Below are positions 47,173 to 55,477 of a stretch of DNA of 64,000 nt, in pieces (within the stretch, counting starts at the first letter, position 1; the number at the start of each line of letters is the position of its first letter). Origin of the DNA: Shewanella avicenniae (GTDB taxonomy: Bacteria > Pseudomonadota > Gammaproteobacteria > Enterobacterales > Shewanellaceae); the NCBI RefSeq assembly GCF_017354945.1, contig NZ_CP071503.1, positions 2,666,001 through 2,730,000 on the forward strand, in the 5' to 3' direction. A program made the translations under genes and the position numbers. The notes under the pieces were generated by a model that ran no database searches, was not told the origin of the DNA, and saw only the letters and a list, made by a program, of their open reading frames with translations.

Positions 47173-48816
47173 TCAGTAACCCCTGTATTTACTGCGGCTT
47201 CGGTTAGATATTGCGAAGCTTTGTCGTGTAGGTTTGTCCTCTGCCCTTTTCTGCTGGTTTAAACTCGCGTAAACGATGTTCATACCGTGCATTCTTGCCC
47301 ATTTGAGGTATTGGCTTGTACTGTCGACTTGGTCATCGTTGGCGCTAAGTGGAAAGCCGAAAAGCTCGCTTTCGTAGTCGGGCAGCCACGGTGCGGCAAC
47401 TGGTAGCCAAAACTGACCGGCCTCGATCATGGGCGAAACCGCGATGAGTCGATCTAGCTTGTTGACGCCTTGCGGGTCGATTGCGATTACCGGCATTCTG
47501 ATTGGCTTTGGGAAACCTTCGAGTTTTATCCCCTCGCGGCATTCTTGGATTAGGCTTTGGCCGCTTGCCTTGTCCTCGATAAGTACGGCGTCGGGTCGCC
47601 ATTGCATGTATAGACTTGCCAAGATGCGCTTGAGGCTTGGGTATTCGACTCTGTCGCGCCATACGTGAAGCAGATAGTGGTTTTCGTCCAATTCGCCCCA
47701 TATTGTCGCCACACTTGGGTCGTTGTGCTGCTCTGGTTTGTATGCGGTATCTAGGCTTATAACTACCCGTGAAAATTCAGACGGCGGCGTTCCGTAGCGT
47801 TTGGGCCATGCGCGCTTGATGAGCGAACCGTCTAGCGGTTTTGGCCTTTGCTGGTATAGCGATTCCCAGTTGCGTGAGCCTTGCACGCGCTTTTCACGTG
47901 CCCAGTGTTCTGGGGTGAACCATTCCGTCCATAGCCATTCGCCGCGCTTACGTCCTAGCGGGTCGGTGTCTGTTTCGCATTGGGCCTGTAAACAGAGTAC
48001 ATACCAATCTTCGCCGTCCCTTGAGGTTATCCAGCCGCTTTCGCCGTTCCAATCTTTAGGCAAAATGCGGCCGCTTAAATCGTCTTCATGCCAGCGGGTT
48101 TGGATGATGATTATCCAGCCGTTTGGCTTTAAACGGGTGCGAAGGTCGTTGAGGTAGGCTTCCCATGTTTTCTCGCGGATTGTGGGGCTGTCTGCGTCCT
48201 CGCGGCCTTTTACGGGGTCGTCGATGACTAGGCCGTTGGCGCGGTTCCCTGTGATACCGGAGAGAATGCCGCCGCACATATAGGTCGCCCCGTTGCTTAT
48301 CGACCAGTCATCAACTGCGCGGTTATCTGCATTTAGGTAAACGCCGAATAGCTCGTTGTAACCCTTGCTTGAGGTTATGGCGCGGCACTTGCGACCAAAC
48401 TTTTTGGCTAGACTGCTGCCGTAGCTGGTGCAGATGATGTTCTCGTTTGGGTGCTTGCCCATGTACCAAGTCGGGAATGTGACGGTGCCATATGTGCTTT
48501 TAGCGGAGCCCGGAGGCATCATCACCATTAGGCGCTTGATTCGCCCCGCTTCTACATCCATGAGCTTGCTGTTTAGTAGCCGGTGGTGCTCTGCGGGTTC
48601 AACGGTAATTGGATAAAAGGCCGTTGAGGTTTCGTGCATGGTGCAGTTTGGGTCGTCGCATTTGTCGCCCAATGGGCACTCGTCCTCTTTTAGCGGAACG
48701 CTTGGGATCTCGATATAGCGGCAATAATTGTCGAGGTTGTCGATCGCCTGCTGTCGGCGCTCGGCCTCTAGCAACATCAATAGTTCTATTTCCTCGGCAG
48801 GTGTCATTGCTCTCAT
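47173..48816 (-). CDS. Terminase large subunit
   Basis: A 547-residue DNA-packaging motor. The ATPase Walker A is MVMMPPGSAKSTYG near residue 95-110, Walker B lies in NGLVIDDPVKGRED, and a C-terminal nuclease with VVISLDTAYKPEQHNDPSVA follows. The GpA/Mu gp28-type arrangement and the neighbour order terS-terL-portal are standard. It overlaps the small subunit gene by four bases. Confidence 0.92.
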   Translation of the reverse strand: MRAMTPAEEIELLMLLEAERRQQAIDNLDNYCRYIEIPSVPLKEDECPLGDKCDDPNCTMHETSTAFYPITVEPAEHHRLLNSKLMDVEAGRIKRLMVMMPPGSAKSTYGTVTFPTWYMGKHPNENIICTSYGSSLAKKFGRKCRAITSSKGYNELFGVYLNADNRAVDDWSISNGATYMCGGILSGITGNRANGLVIDDPVKGREDADSPTIREKTWEAYLNDLRTRLKPNGWIIIIQTRWHEDDLSGRILPKDWNGESGWITSRDGEDWYVLCLQAQCETDTDPLGRKRGEWLWTEWFTPEHWAREKRVQGSRNWESLYQQRPKPLDGSLIKRAWPKRYGTPPSEFSRVVISLDTAYKPEQHNDPSVATIWGELDENHYLLHVWRDRVEYPSLKRILASLYMQWRPDAVLIEDKASGQSLIQECREGIKLEGFPKPIRMPVIAIDPQGVNKLDRLIAVSPMIEAGQFWLPVAAPWLPDYESELFGFPLSANDDQVDSTSQYLKWARMHGMNIVYASLNQQKRAEDKPTRQSFAISNRSRSKYRGY

Positions 48817-49259
48817 TTGCCGACTTTTCCCATTAGCTCGGCGATACGTGCGCGACGTTCTTCTGGCGTCATGCTTGCGGGGTCATATTGCTGCTTTCCG
48901 TCTGGTGTAGTCGGTGCAACTTTGGCCGGTGCTTCTGCACCTGTTAGCCGGTTGATACTGTCTAGGATGCGGCGCGCAGTCTCGATAGCCTTGCCGTCAC
49001 CTGATTTAACTTTGGTCTGTAGGCGGAGAAACATATCCTCGTAACGCGCTAGTTGCAGGGCGCGATACTTCTCTGTCTCGGTTAGAGTTTCGCTGGCGAG
49101 TTCATCTAGCGCGAGAGTTTCTTGCTTGTGAACCCAGCCCACGCTTTTGCCTATATGCTGCGCTATCTGCCTGATACTGAATCCCTGACGGCGCATGTCG
49201 ATAATTTGCGGCCGGAGTGCGGCCGCTGTTGCTTTATCGGATTGTCGTTTACTCGCCAT
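48813..49259 (-). CDS. Terminase small subunit-like DNA-binding protein
   Basis: A 148-residue protein with an N-terminal helix-turn-helix (RRQGFSIRQIAQHIGKSVGW) and helical middle, directly upstream of terL. This is the place of the small terminase subunit, which recognises phage DNA for packaging. It overlaps the methyltransferase gene by 11 bases. Confidence 0.78.
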   Translation of the reverse strand: MASKRQSDKATAAALRPQIIDMRRQGFSIRQIAQHIGKSVGWVHKQETLALDELASETLTETEKYRALQLARYEDMFLRLQTKVKSGDGKAIETARRILDSINRLTGAEAPAKVAPTTPDGKQQYDPASMTPEERRARIAELMGKVGK

Positions 49260-50799
49260 TGTCTAGTGCTTCCAGTGTCAGGGCGTCTAGATCTGCCGCA
49301 ACTGGATAGCCTGCGGCTTCTGTCGCCACTTTGGGATCGCCTTTGCAGAAAACGATCACGTTCTCGTAGGCTTCAAATACTTGTCTGTGGTCGTCGAAAT
49401 GCGCGGCTATGGCTTCTGATAGGCCCTCGATTGCCTGCGGGGCTGGCTCGCCTTTAGCAAAAACAAGGGCGTTTTGGTGGCCCTTTGCCATTTTGCGGCT
49501 CTTGGTGAATTGACCTGCTGCGCGGATCGCGTTTGAGCCTATGCTTGTGAGCAGGATTAGCTCGTTGTAGTAGCTCAAGCCTGCGGCTTGAAAGGCTTTG
49601 ATGGTGTCCTGAACGAATCCGTAGTAGCTGCCGTTTTTGTTGCGTACCTCGCCAACGACGAACACGGCGAAGCGGTCGTTTTTAAGTTTGCTGCAAGCCT
49701 TTTTGATGATGTCGGTATAGGCCGCGACGAACTGGTCATACTCAAGGGTTGATAAGTCCTGCGGGTTGTCGCTGTAGACTTCGAGATCGGCGTATGGTGG
49801 GCACGAAAAGATAAAATCGACCTCTTGGTCGACTAGGTCGGGAATGTTGCGGCTATCGCCGTTTATCCAGCGCGCGGTGCTGTCTGTGCCGAGTATGTGC
49901 AGGGCTTGCGCTTGGTTAGCCTTTACCTGTTCGGGACGCAGTTCGACGCCTGTGTAGTCGTAGCCGAGGAAACCGGCTACTACTCCGCGCACGCTGCCGC
50001 CTGCGAATGGGTCGAGGATCTTGCCTAGCTTTGGGCAGAACCATGAATACATGATTTCGGTAAGTACGGGGTCGAATATGCTTGTGCCGGTGAGGACGAT
50101 TTCCTCTGGGTACTTCTCGGCGAATTCTTTCCACGAAAGTTTGTAGCCAAGCTCGCGTTCTACTGCGTTTTTGAACTCGTAAACGTGCGGCGGCTGGCTG
50201 CTGACGGCGTATGTTAGCCCGTCGTCGCGGCCCAGCTCGCTCTTGATTCCTAGCGCCAACCATGCGCGCTTGCGGTCGGCCCAATATCCCTGCTTGGCGT
50301 CTAGAACGCTGAATGGTGGCACGATGAAACGCTCGGCTAGGGTTTCCTTGGCCAGCTCGACTTCTTCGCCTGCTGTGAGTTCTTCGGGTGACATTAGGCT
50401 TTCGAGGAAATCGTTTAAATCCTCATTATCGACTTCGCCGATATCTGCCAACAGTTCGTCGAGCAGTGCTTGGTCTTGATCTGCTAATGCGCCGATGGGG
50501 TCGATACTAGCGAGCGCGATCTTTTCTTCTCGCTCGGAAAGTTCGACGTATTTAACCGGCACTTGCTCGCCTTTCTTCATTGCCAACTCTACGCGCAGGT
50601 GGCCGTCGATTAGGTGGCCGGTGGTTTGGTTGACGATTACGTCCTGAATCCATCCGATTTCACTTAATACGCCGTTTAGCGCGTCCTGTTGGTGCTTTGG
50701 GTGCTTCCGAAAGTTGAAAGGGTTAGCCAGTAGCTGTGCGGGGTCTTCAGTCCCACTTCCTACGATTCGGTTTTCCCATTGTTGGTGTTCTTTTGGCAT
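49249..50799 (-). CDS. ParB-like / DNA methyltransferase fusion
   Basis: A 516-residue protein. The N-terminal ParB/sulfiredoxin-like domain (NPFNFRKHPKHQQDALNGVL, GHLIDGHLRVELAMKKGEQV) is at about residues 25-110. The C-terminal DNA methyltransferase has motif I DPFAGGSVRGVVAGF and motif IV FIFSCPPYADLEV (a cytosine-N4/adenine-N6 type). Such fusions are common in phages just before the terminase genes and may protect phage DNA from restriction. The target sequence is unknown. Confidence 0.88.
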   Translation of the reverse strand: MPKEHQQWENRIVGSGTEDPAQLLANPFNFRKHPKHQQDALNGVLSEIGWIQDVIVNQTTGHLIDGHLRVELAMKKGEQVPVKYVELSEREEKIALASIDPIGALADQDQALLDELLADIGEVDNEDLNDFLESLMSPEELTAGEEVELAKETLAERFIVPPFSVLDAKQGYWADRKRAWLALGIKSELGRDDGLTYAVSSQPPHVYEFKNAVERELGYKLSWKEFAEKYPEEIVLTGTSIFDPVLTEIMYSWFCPKLGKILDPFAGGSVRGVVAGFLGYDYTGVELRPEQVKANQAQALHILGTDSTARWINGDSRNIPDLVDQEVDFIFSCPPYADLEVYSDNPQDLSTLEYDQFVAAYTDIIKKACSKLKNDRFAVFVVGEVRNKNGSYYGFVQDTIKAFQAAGLSYYNELILLTSIGSNAIRAAGQFTKSRKMAKGHQNALVFAKGEPAPQAIEGLSEAIAAHFDDHRQVFEAYENVIVFCKGDPKVATEAAGYPVAADLDALTLEALDNGE

Positions 50800-50846
50800 G
50801 GTTTCCCTCGGCGCTAGTGTTCACGCCCTATGCGTTCACGTTGTTT

Positions 50847-51155
50847 TTAATCTTCTGGCTGGGCGATAGAGCGCACTAATGCCATGATGCCGGTCTGAAT
50901 ACTGGCTTTACCCATTTCGGCCCATTTGAAAGGCTCGGCGCGCTTGAACCGCTCGAATTCGTGGTACTGCTCTGAGTCTTTTTTGGCGCGGCTTGCTGCG
51001 GTGGCCTTTAGCTGGTTGTCGATGGTGAGTTTTTCTTTTAGCTGCTCGGCGAGAATGTTTAACTCGCGGCCTTTCATCTTGATTTCGTTGATTAGGTCGA
51101 TTTCTTCTGATGTCAGGTCGCGGTAGCCATTGATATAGCGGTGTTGGTTATCCAT
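50847..51155 (-). CDS. Acb2/Tad1-type hairpin protein, cyclic-nucleotide sponge
   Basis: A 102-residue helical protein. It has the family N-terminus HRYINGYRDLTSEEIDLINE, then KMKGRELNILAEQL, and the C-terminal helix KASIQTGIMALVRSIAQPED, matching the Acb2/Tad1 hairpin pattern as I recall it. Members bind the cyclic nucleotide signals of CBASS and Thoeris defence and so block them. The central loop (about residues 45-75) is longer than usual. It lies between the methyltransferase and lysis genes in the early/middle operon, a frequent place for such genes. Confidence 0.75.
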   Translation of the reverse strand: MDNQHRYINGYRDLTSEEIDLINEIKMKGRELNILAEQLKEKLTIDNQLKATAASRAKKDSEQYHEFERFKRAEPFKWAEMGKASIQTGIMALVRSIAQPED

Positions 51156-51225
51156 CTGCTGTCCTCGATTAGTCGGTTAATAGGCGGCAAACGCGCCCAT
51201 GTGGCGCGCTGCGTTTGGTTATTGA

Positions 51226-51468
51226 TTAGTTCAGCTTGTCGGGGTCGGCGACTATGTCCTCGATTACTTTGAGCCGCTTGCCACTTAGGCTGAGAATGAT
51301 GTCGCTTAGGGTGTCATCCACGACCTCATTAGTGTTGAGGTCGCGTAATTTCTTGAGGCCGTAGACGACTAAGCGGGTGAAAAACCGTTCGAGGATGGTC
51401 TTGAATGCAATCTTGGCGATTAGGGCCATGAAGGTTTCTTTTAGGACGGCGAGCAAGATATTAAACAT
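51226..51468 (-). CDS. Small phage protein with amphipathic N-terminus
   Basis: An 80-residue protein: hydrophobic/basic N-terminal half (MFNILLAVLKETFMALIAKI) and an acidic C-terminus. It overlaps the next gene by eight bases in the lysis-like cluster. A membrane-active role is possible but I do not recognise a family. Confidence 0.5.
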   Translation of the reverse strand: MFNILLAVLKETFMALIAKIAFKTILERFFTRLVVYGLKKLRDLNTNEVVDDTLSDIILSLSGKRLKVIEDIVADPDKLN

Positions 51469-51973
51469 GGCGGCGTTCTCCTTTGAATGTGATGACTTCG
51501 GGATCTGTTAGCCAACGCTCGACGCTCTCGATGTAATGCTCTGGGGTGCCTGCTCCGGTCTTGTTGTAGAAGCTTTTCCAGTAGTGAGCGCGGTTCAAAT
51601 AGGTTGATGGGATATGCTCTGGGCGTAGTCGGTAAGTTAGGCGGCAAAAAATCAGACTTAGCTTTGGGTCGCTGTCTAGATCTTCGGGTTTGGTTAGCTC
51701 GATGTCATAGCCGAAAACGTCCTTAATGGCGGCCTTGGCGTCGTCCTTGGTGCGTTCTTGAACATCGACGATGCCGATTTTGTCGTGCTGGCAAAGGCCA
51801 TGACCGTTGTTTGGTGTGGTGTCTTTGTAGGTGCCGAGTTGGGTTTCGGCGCAGGCAGTTTCGACGATCATCTCGGAAGCGGTGCCGTACTTACCGAAGC
51901 CTAGAACTGCGCAGATATTTTTAGCCATGACCAAGGCGTCGGCTTGATATTGGAGTCCGTAGTAGGTTTTCAT
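51461..51973 (-). CDS. Putative endolysin, lysozyme-like
   Basis: A 170-residue protein without a signal peptide. The N-terminal half has a lysozyme/SLT-like pattern with a candidate catalytic glutamate (MIVETACAETQLGTY) followed by GHGLCQHDKIG, and a helical C-terminus (PSTYLNRAHYWKSFYNKTGA). It sits next to a single-span membrane protein, as lysis genes do. It would cut peptidoglycan to release phage. Assignment is from pattern and place. Confidence 0.6.
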   Translation of the reverse strand: MKTYYGLQYQADALVMAKNICAVLGFGKYGTASEMIVETACAETQLGTYKDTTPNNGHGLCQHDKIGIVDVQERTKDDAKAAIKDVFGYDIELTKPEDLDSDPKLSLIFCRLTYRLRPEHIPSTYLNRAHYWKSFYNKTGAGTPEHYIESVERWLTDPEVITFKGERRHV

Positions 51974-52290
51974 TTTTCGCTTTTGGTTCTTCTTTCGATG
52001 GTTAGTGCGAGTTCTTGAACGCTGCGGTTTGTCTTGCGGATTTCTTCGAGGATTAGGCGATTTGACTGCTCTTGCTGCTCACGTCGAGTCTCAATGAGCA
52101 TTGATAGCTTTTCGACGGCGTCTTTTAGCTCTTCCTTTGAGGCGTAGTTCTGGCTGATGTTGTATTGGCGATCATCAATGCGCGAAACCCAGCCGGTTAG
52201 CAGGGTTACGCCTAAAATCAGGATCGGGATTGAGAAGTTAATCAGGAGCGTGATTACTTCGTTATTGTGTTGTTTCTCCGGTGCTGCCAT
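51970..52290 (-). CDS. Single-span membrane coiled-coil protein, candidate holin or spanin
   Basis: A 106-residue protein with one membrane span near residues 13-33 (VITLLINFSIPILILGVTLL) and a long charged coiled coil (SKEELKDAVEKLSMLIETRR). It overlaps the endolysin-like gene by four bases. The topology would suit an inner-membrane spanin or a holin-like accessory protein; neither is proved. Confidence 0.55.
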   Translation of the reverse strand: MAAPEKQHNNEVITLLINFSIPILILGVTLLTGWVSRIDDRQYNISQNYASKEELKDAVEKLSMLIETRREQQEQSNRLILEEIRKTNRSVQELALTIERRTKSEK

Positions 52291-52660
52291 AGATACCGCG
52301 CTCTTTCAGAATGGTTGCGATTCGTCGGGTTGTTAACCGAAATTTTGCAGCCAGCTCCTTCACTGTTTTACCCGTAGAATTTCCCGTTCTTAGGCTATCC
52401 AGCGCGGCGGTTTCGATTTGCTTATTGCGGAGTTGCTTTAAAGCGACCTTTGGGACGTAAATATCTGAGCCGCCAAACCAGCCACAAAGCACTTTTGCGC
52501 GTTCTTCGCCGACCGCGTTTATTAACGCTTCTGACGGCTCCGAGGCGTGAATGTATATGAAGCTCCCACCGAAGTGCTGTTCTAGGCTAATTAGCCCGTC
52601 TAGGCTTATTAGGCGCGACAATTCAATTTCCCATGAGGTAGTTGGCGCGATTTGGTTCAT
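52262..52660 (-). CDS. Mor-family transcription activator
   Basis: A 132-residue protein. I chose the ATG at 52660, which overlaps the upstream stop (ATGA). It has the Mu Mor/C pattern: a small folding domain ending GGSDIYVPKVALKQLRN and a C-terminal helix-turn-helix TVKELAAKFRLTTRRIATIL. Mor proteins activate middle or late promoters with sigma-70. It is placed to switch on the lysis and head genes downstream, instead of the Q antiterminator of lambda. Confidence 0.82.
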   Translation of the reverse strand: MNQIAPTTSWEIELSRLISLDGLISLEQHFGGSFIYIHASEPSEALINAVGEERAKVLCGWFGGSDIYVPKVALKQLRNKQIETAALDSLRTGNSTGKTVKELAAKFRLTTRRIATILKERGIYGSTGETTQ

Positions 52661-53082
52661 GCTGCGGCCTCGTTGATGTATTTCTCGATTTGTTGTTGCG
52701 CTTCGTGCCAGCCCCAGCAGACAATTGCGCGATAACCGGCTTGATTCATTTTTTCTACCCATTCGCGTTGCTCTGGTGATGGATAGTTTTTGTCTTTTGA
52801 ACTGGTGTATGGCGCTTTCAGCTCTACCCATAAACCGTGATTTGCTGCGGTCGGAATGGCGAGTAACAAGTCTGATACTCCGGCTTTAACGCCCATACGC
52901 TTAAAACGCGCAGCTTCGGCTTTATTGCGCGAACCGCCGTTTGGGATATGGATTAGGTAGTCTGCGATGGTTGAACCGCGGATAACGCCGGAGATTTGCG
53001 GTAAACGTCTAATGCGCGCCCATTTGATGAGGCATATTTGATGTTCGTCCTCTAGGTGTCTTGGTCGTTTTGTTGTTCGCAT
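52657..53082 (-). CDS. VRR-NUC domain nuclease-like protein
   Basis: A 141-residue protein with the VRR-NUC pattern: HIPNGGSRNKAEAARFKRMG, VSDLLLAIPTAANHGLWVEL then K, and SPEQREWVEKMNQAGYRAIV. The E-x-K motif (WVELKAP) is the nuclease core. Phage copies usually lie in replication operons and may resolve DNA structures. It is coupled to the Mor-like gene downstream. Confidence 0.85.
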   Translation of the reverse strand: MRTTKRPRHLEDEHQICLIKWARIRRLPQISGVIRGSTIADYLIHIPNGGSRNKAEAARFKRMGVKAGVSDLLLAIPTAANHGLWVELKAPYTSSKDKNYPSPEQREWVEKMNQAGYRAIVCWGWHEAQQQIEKYINEAAA

Positions 53083-53271
53083 GGTCTATCAAGTGCCTGG
53101 TCAAAATTAGGTAAAAATTGCCGCTTTTCAGCCACCGGCGCGGCCACCGGCTAGTAATGTCTCGGCCTGACCTGCTTATTCCCGTTTGTTCCAGATCACT
53201 TGGGCATCTAAGCCCTGCCTCCTTGCGATCTCTGGACGGCTGGCGCGAACAGGTGCGCGTCGGTCTTGGTC

Positions 53272-53922
53272 TCACTTCTGTGTTGTAATTCGTTCTCTCG
53301 CCTTGGCCCTTATGGCGGCGATTCTGGCTCCGAGCTCGGTGTTCTCGTTTAGCTTGAAGCCTTTAATTCGTTGCAGGGTTGCATTCATTTCGTCAGCCCT
53401 AGTGGTGTTGTCCTCTAGTGCGATTCGTGGCTCTGGTAGCGTTCCGGCGATCGCTTGCTCGACCCAATGGTCATACTCGCGTTGCACTAGCTCTCTGAAT
53501 CGTTCCTCGCTGCTAACGTAGATGTTGTAACCGACCCGTTGGTCTATCAGCTCAACGATGCGATGCGAGTATTCTTGTTTTCGGCCCGTAACGCGCCTCT
53601 CGCGCCTTTTCGCTATTACTTCGGTGATTACCTCGTCCACGGGTCTAACGCCTAAATCTGCGGCTGTGGGTTTGCATAACTGGGCGAACTCTTCAGGGTT
53701 TGGCGTCCACTTGTTTGTGGTCGCTCGTTGTTTTAGGTGTTCTATTCCCCATCGGAGGCCCTTGCTGCCTATGCCATGCCTGATTAGGCGCGAGGCGTAT
53801 TCGTTAATCGTGTCTTTGAGTACCTGTTCGTCTTTGCCGAATTTGCTGTTGAAGTCTGCGCAGTAGACGGATAAAACCGGTACTAATTCGGCCATGAGTC
53901 TGTTCACGACCTTAGAATTCAT
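53272..53922 (-). CDS. Phage replication protein P-like
   Basis: A 216-residue protein beginning MNSKVVNRLMAELVPVLSVY. The ATG at 53922 lies behind GGAG within the end of the O-like gene; the open frame goes further up but that part belongs to O. The region FGKDEQVLKDTINEYASRLI, GIEHLKQRATTNKWTPNPEE matches phage P-type helicase loaders. It should bring the host helicase DnaB to the origin. The 189 bases after it (53083-53271) are GC-rich with an 8-base repeat and no gene I trust. Confidence 0.72.
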   Translation of the reverse strand: MNSKVVNRLMAELVPVLSVYCADFNSKFGKDEQVLKDTINEYASRLIRHGIGSKGLRWGIEHLKQRATTNKWTPNPEEFAQLCKPTAADLGVRPVDEVITEVIAKRRERRVTGRKQEYSHRIVELIDQRVGYNIYVSSEERFRELVQREYDHWVEQAIAGTLPEPRIALEDNTTRADEMNATLQRIKGFKLNENTELGARIAAIRAKARERITTQK

Positions 53923-54805
53923 CATCTCCGTATTGGGCGAGGTCTGCGGCTGCCTCTCTGGCAAGCTGGAAGATCCGCGCCGTTGTATTTTGAGGTGATT
54001 TGCTATGCTGCTGATGCTGGTAGGTTGTCCCATTTGGATTCACTCCGGATTGTCTACCGGCCATGTAAGCTTTTTGGCGACCGCACCATCCCCTCCAAGC
54101 TCTTAGCCAATGGCCTCTAGGTTGAAAAAGTGAAAAGTTGTTTTTGTGGTTTACGAAGGTGACGAATGTCCCCTCGATCTGTTCTTGGCTGAAAGCGGCT
54201 AAACCTGAGATTTTTGCGGCGTTGATAAACTCGTCGTCGAGTTCCAACTGGTCGGCGGTTAAATTTTGCTCGACCCCATAATTATTAATAGGGTTTATAT
54301 ATTTATAATCAGATATGGTGCCGTCATCGGTGCCTTCACCGGTGCCGTGTTGTGGCTGTAACCCTTGATATTGCTGGGTTTGTATAGTTCCCTCACCGGT
54401 GCCGTCATTGGTGCCGTCTTGGTGCCATGTTCCGGTGCCGTCATTAGCCTGAACCCCTTGGTATGACTGGGTTTTAGTAGCTCCATCATATGGTGCCGTC
54501 TTAATTTCGGTAATTTGCCATGATGCGGCCTCTCCTTTTGCTGCTGAACCAACTTCGATTTTGGCGATTAATTCAGCTTGCTCTAATGTCATGAGTAATC
54601 GCTCGATCTGCTTTTTGGTCGGGTCGATTGCCTCTGCTTTTGACTTGAGTGGTGGCTGGTAACGGATGAGGTTTGCCATGCGTTTAAAGCTCATGCTTAC
54701 AACGCCTGTTTGGTAGTCAGCCATTGAACGCATGGCGATGTATAAGCTTCTCGCCAGCGGACTAACGCAAGGATCGAGTAGCTTGTCGTACTCGGCTTTT
54801 CTCAT
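53912..54805 (-). CDS. Phage replication initiator O-like
   Basis: A 297-residue protein. The N-terminal winged-helix region (SPLARSLYIAMRSMADYQTG, KKQIERLLMTLEQAELI) is followed by a low-complexity stretch of DGTGTW/DGTNDGTGEGT type at about residues 110-165, coded by the iterons, and a C-terminal DnaT-like/O-type domain (GHWLRAWRGWCGRQ). It binds the iterons in its own gene and starts replication. The start overlaps the CII stop (ATGA). Confidence 0.82.
   Translation of the reverse strand: MRKAEYDKLLDPCVSPLARSLYIAMRSMADYQTGVVSMSFKRMANLIRYQPPLKSKAEAIDPTKKQIERLLMTLEQAELIAKIEVGSAAKGEAASWQITEIKTAPYDGATKTQSYQGVQANDGTGTWHQDGTNDGTGEGTIQTQQYQGLQPQHGTGEGTDDGTISDYKYINPINNYGVEQNLTADQLELDDEFINAAKISGLAAFSQEQIEGTFVTFVNHKNNFSLFQPRGHWLRAWRGWCGRQKAYMAGRQSGVNPNGTTYQHQQHSKSPQNTTARIFQLAREAAADLAQYGDDEF
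54281..54500. other. Phage replication origin: iterons and AT-rich tract inside the O gene
   Basis: About nine copies of a GGTGCC core (mostly GGTGCCGTC) fall between 54317 and 54500, plus two copies of a CCCTTGATATTGCTGGGTTT-like unit. They are followed at 54281-54312 by a long AT-rich stretch. This is the lambda-ori layout: initiator iterons beside an unwinding element within the O gene. Confidence 0.75.
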
Positions 54806-55104
54806 GCGTCATTACCTTGGTTTATTACGTCTAACCCGCGACGCGCCAAGTAGCCCAGACTTTCGTAGAGCTGTTTGTCGATGGTCACAGCTTGGTCGGC
54901 TTGAGAGATGAGCTCTAGGCCGATCGCGGTTAGCAGGGTGGCAAAGTCTTGCAGGGTGATACTTCGCTCGCCGTTTTTTAGGCGTGAAATGAACGCGGCG
55001 TCTTTGCCTATGGCCTCACCTGCATCGCTATTTCCACATTCACAAATCGCTGACAAAAGTACGGCGTAATTTTTTGCAGCTTTATTGCTAGTTGTATTGC
55101 CCAT
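54802..55104 (-). CDS. CII-like transcription regulator
   Basis: A 100-residue protein with a helix-turn-helix (GEAIGKDAAFISRLKNGERS, LQDFATLLTAIGLELI), similar to the phage CII family. In lambda CII activates repressor synthesis and promotes lysogeny. It lies between Cro and O in the standard order. Confidence 0.8.
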   Translation of the reverse strand: MGNTTSNKAAKNYAVLLSAICECGNSDAGEAIGKDAAFISRLKNGERSITLQDFATLLTAIGLELISQADQAVTIDKQLYESLGYLARRGLDVINQGNDA

Positions 55105-55122
55105 GTTCCTGTACCTTTAAAA

Positions 55123-55311
55123 CTAAGCCGCTTGTTCGTTAAACAGTTCTAAATCAGCCTTTAGTTGAGCGTCAGTCTTAACCTGAATTTCGAACTGTAC
55201 GCCTCGCGGCAGCTTATCGGGCCAGCCCGACACTGTGGTCTTAGAGCGTTGCAGCACATGGGCTAACGCCTTTTGAGAACCAAAAAAATTAACAGCTTCG
55301 GTTTTAGTCAT
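55123..55311 (-). CDS. Cro-like repressor
   Basis: A 62-residue protein with a helix-turn-helix (FFGSQKALAHVLQRSKTTVSGW then PDKLPRGV), divergent from the CI-like gene. The place and the size are those of Cro, which shuts down the repressor promoter in lytic growth. Confidence 0.82.
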   Translation of the reverse strand: MTKTEAVNFFGSQKALAHVLQRSKTTVSGWPDKLPRGVQFEIQVKTDAQLKADLELFNEQAA

Positions 55312-55477
55312 GTTCGTTTGTCCTTGTTAGTTCGGATTTATAGTAAGTGTTTTGCGAACTTTAAATACAATTTTACGAAACTTCAATCACCTAATTTAAG
55401 AACCGTTTTTCGGTTAGTATGTATCTATTGGTTTTGTTTACTGTCAGGGAAGAGATTTTCTAGTTCAGGGGGTATGT
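55312..55477. promoter_or_regulatory. Immunity region between Cro and CI with CGAAC-type motifs
   Basis: This 166-base divergent promoter region has GTTCGTTTG (55312), AGTTCGGAT (55329), GCGAACTTT (55354) and ACGAAAC (55375). They resemble the arms of the palindromic operator at 35831. Exact operators cannot be fixed by eye. Confidence 0.55.

Noticed and set aside
53009..53275. 88-residue ORF between the P-like and VRR-NUC genes
   Set aside because: Low-complexity Arg/Pro/Ser composition, overlap with the real VRR-NUC gene and no good ribosome site; it is a shadow of GC-rich DNA.
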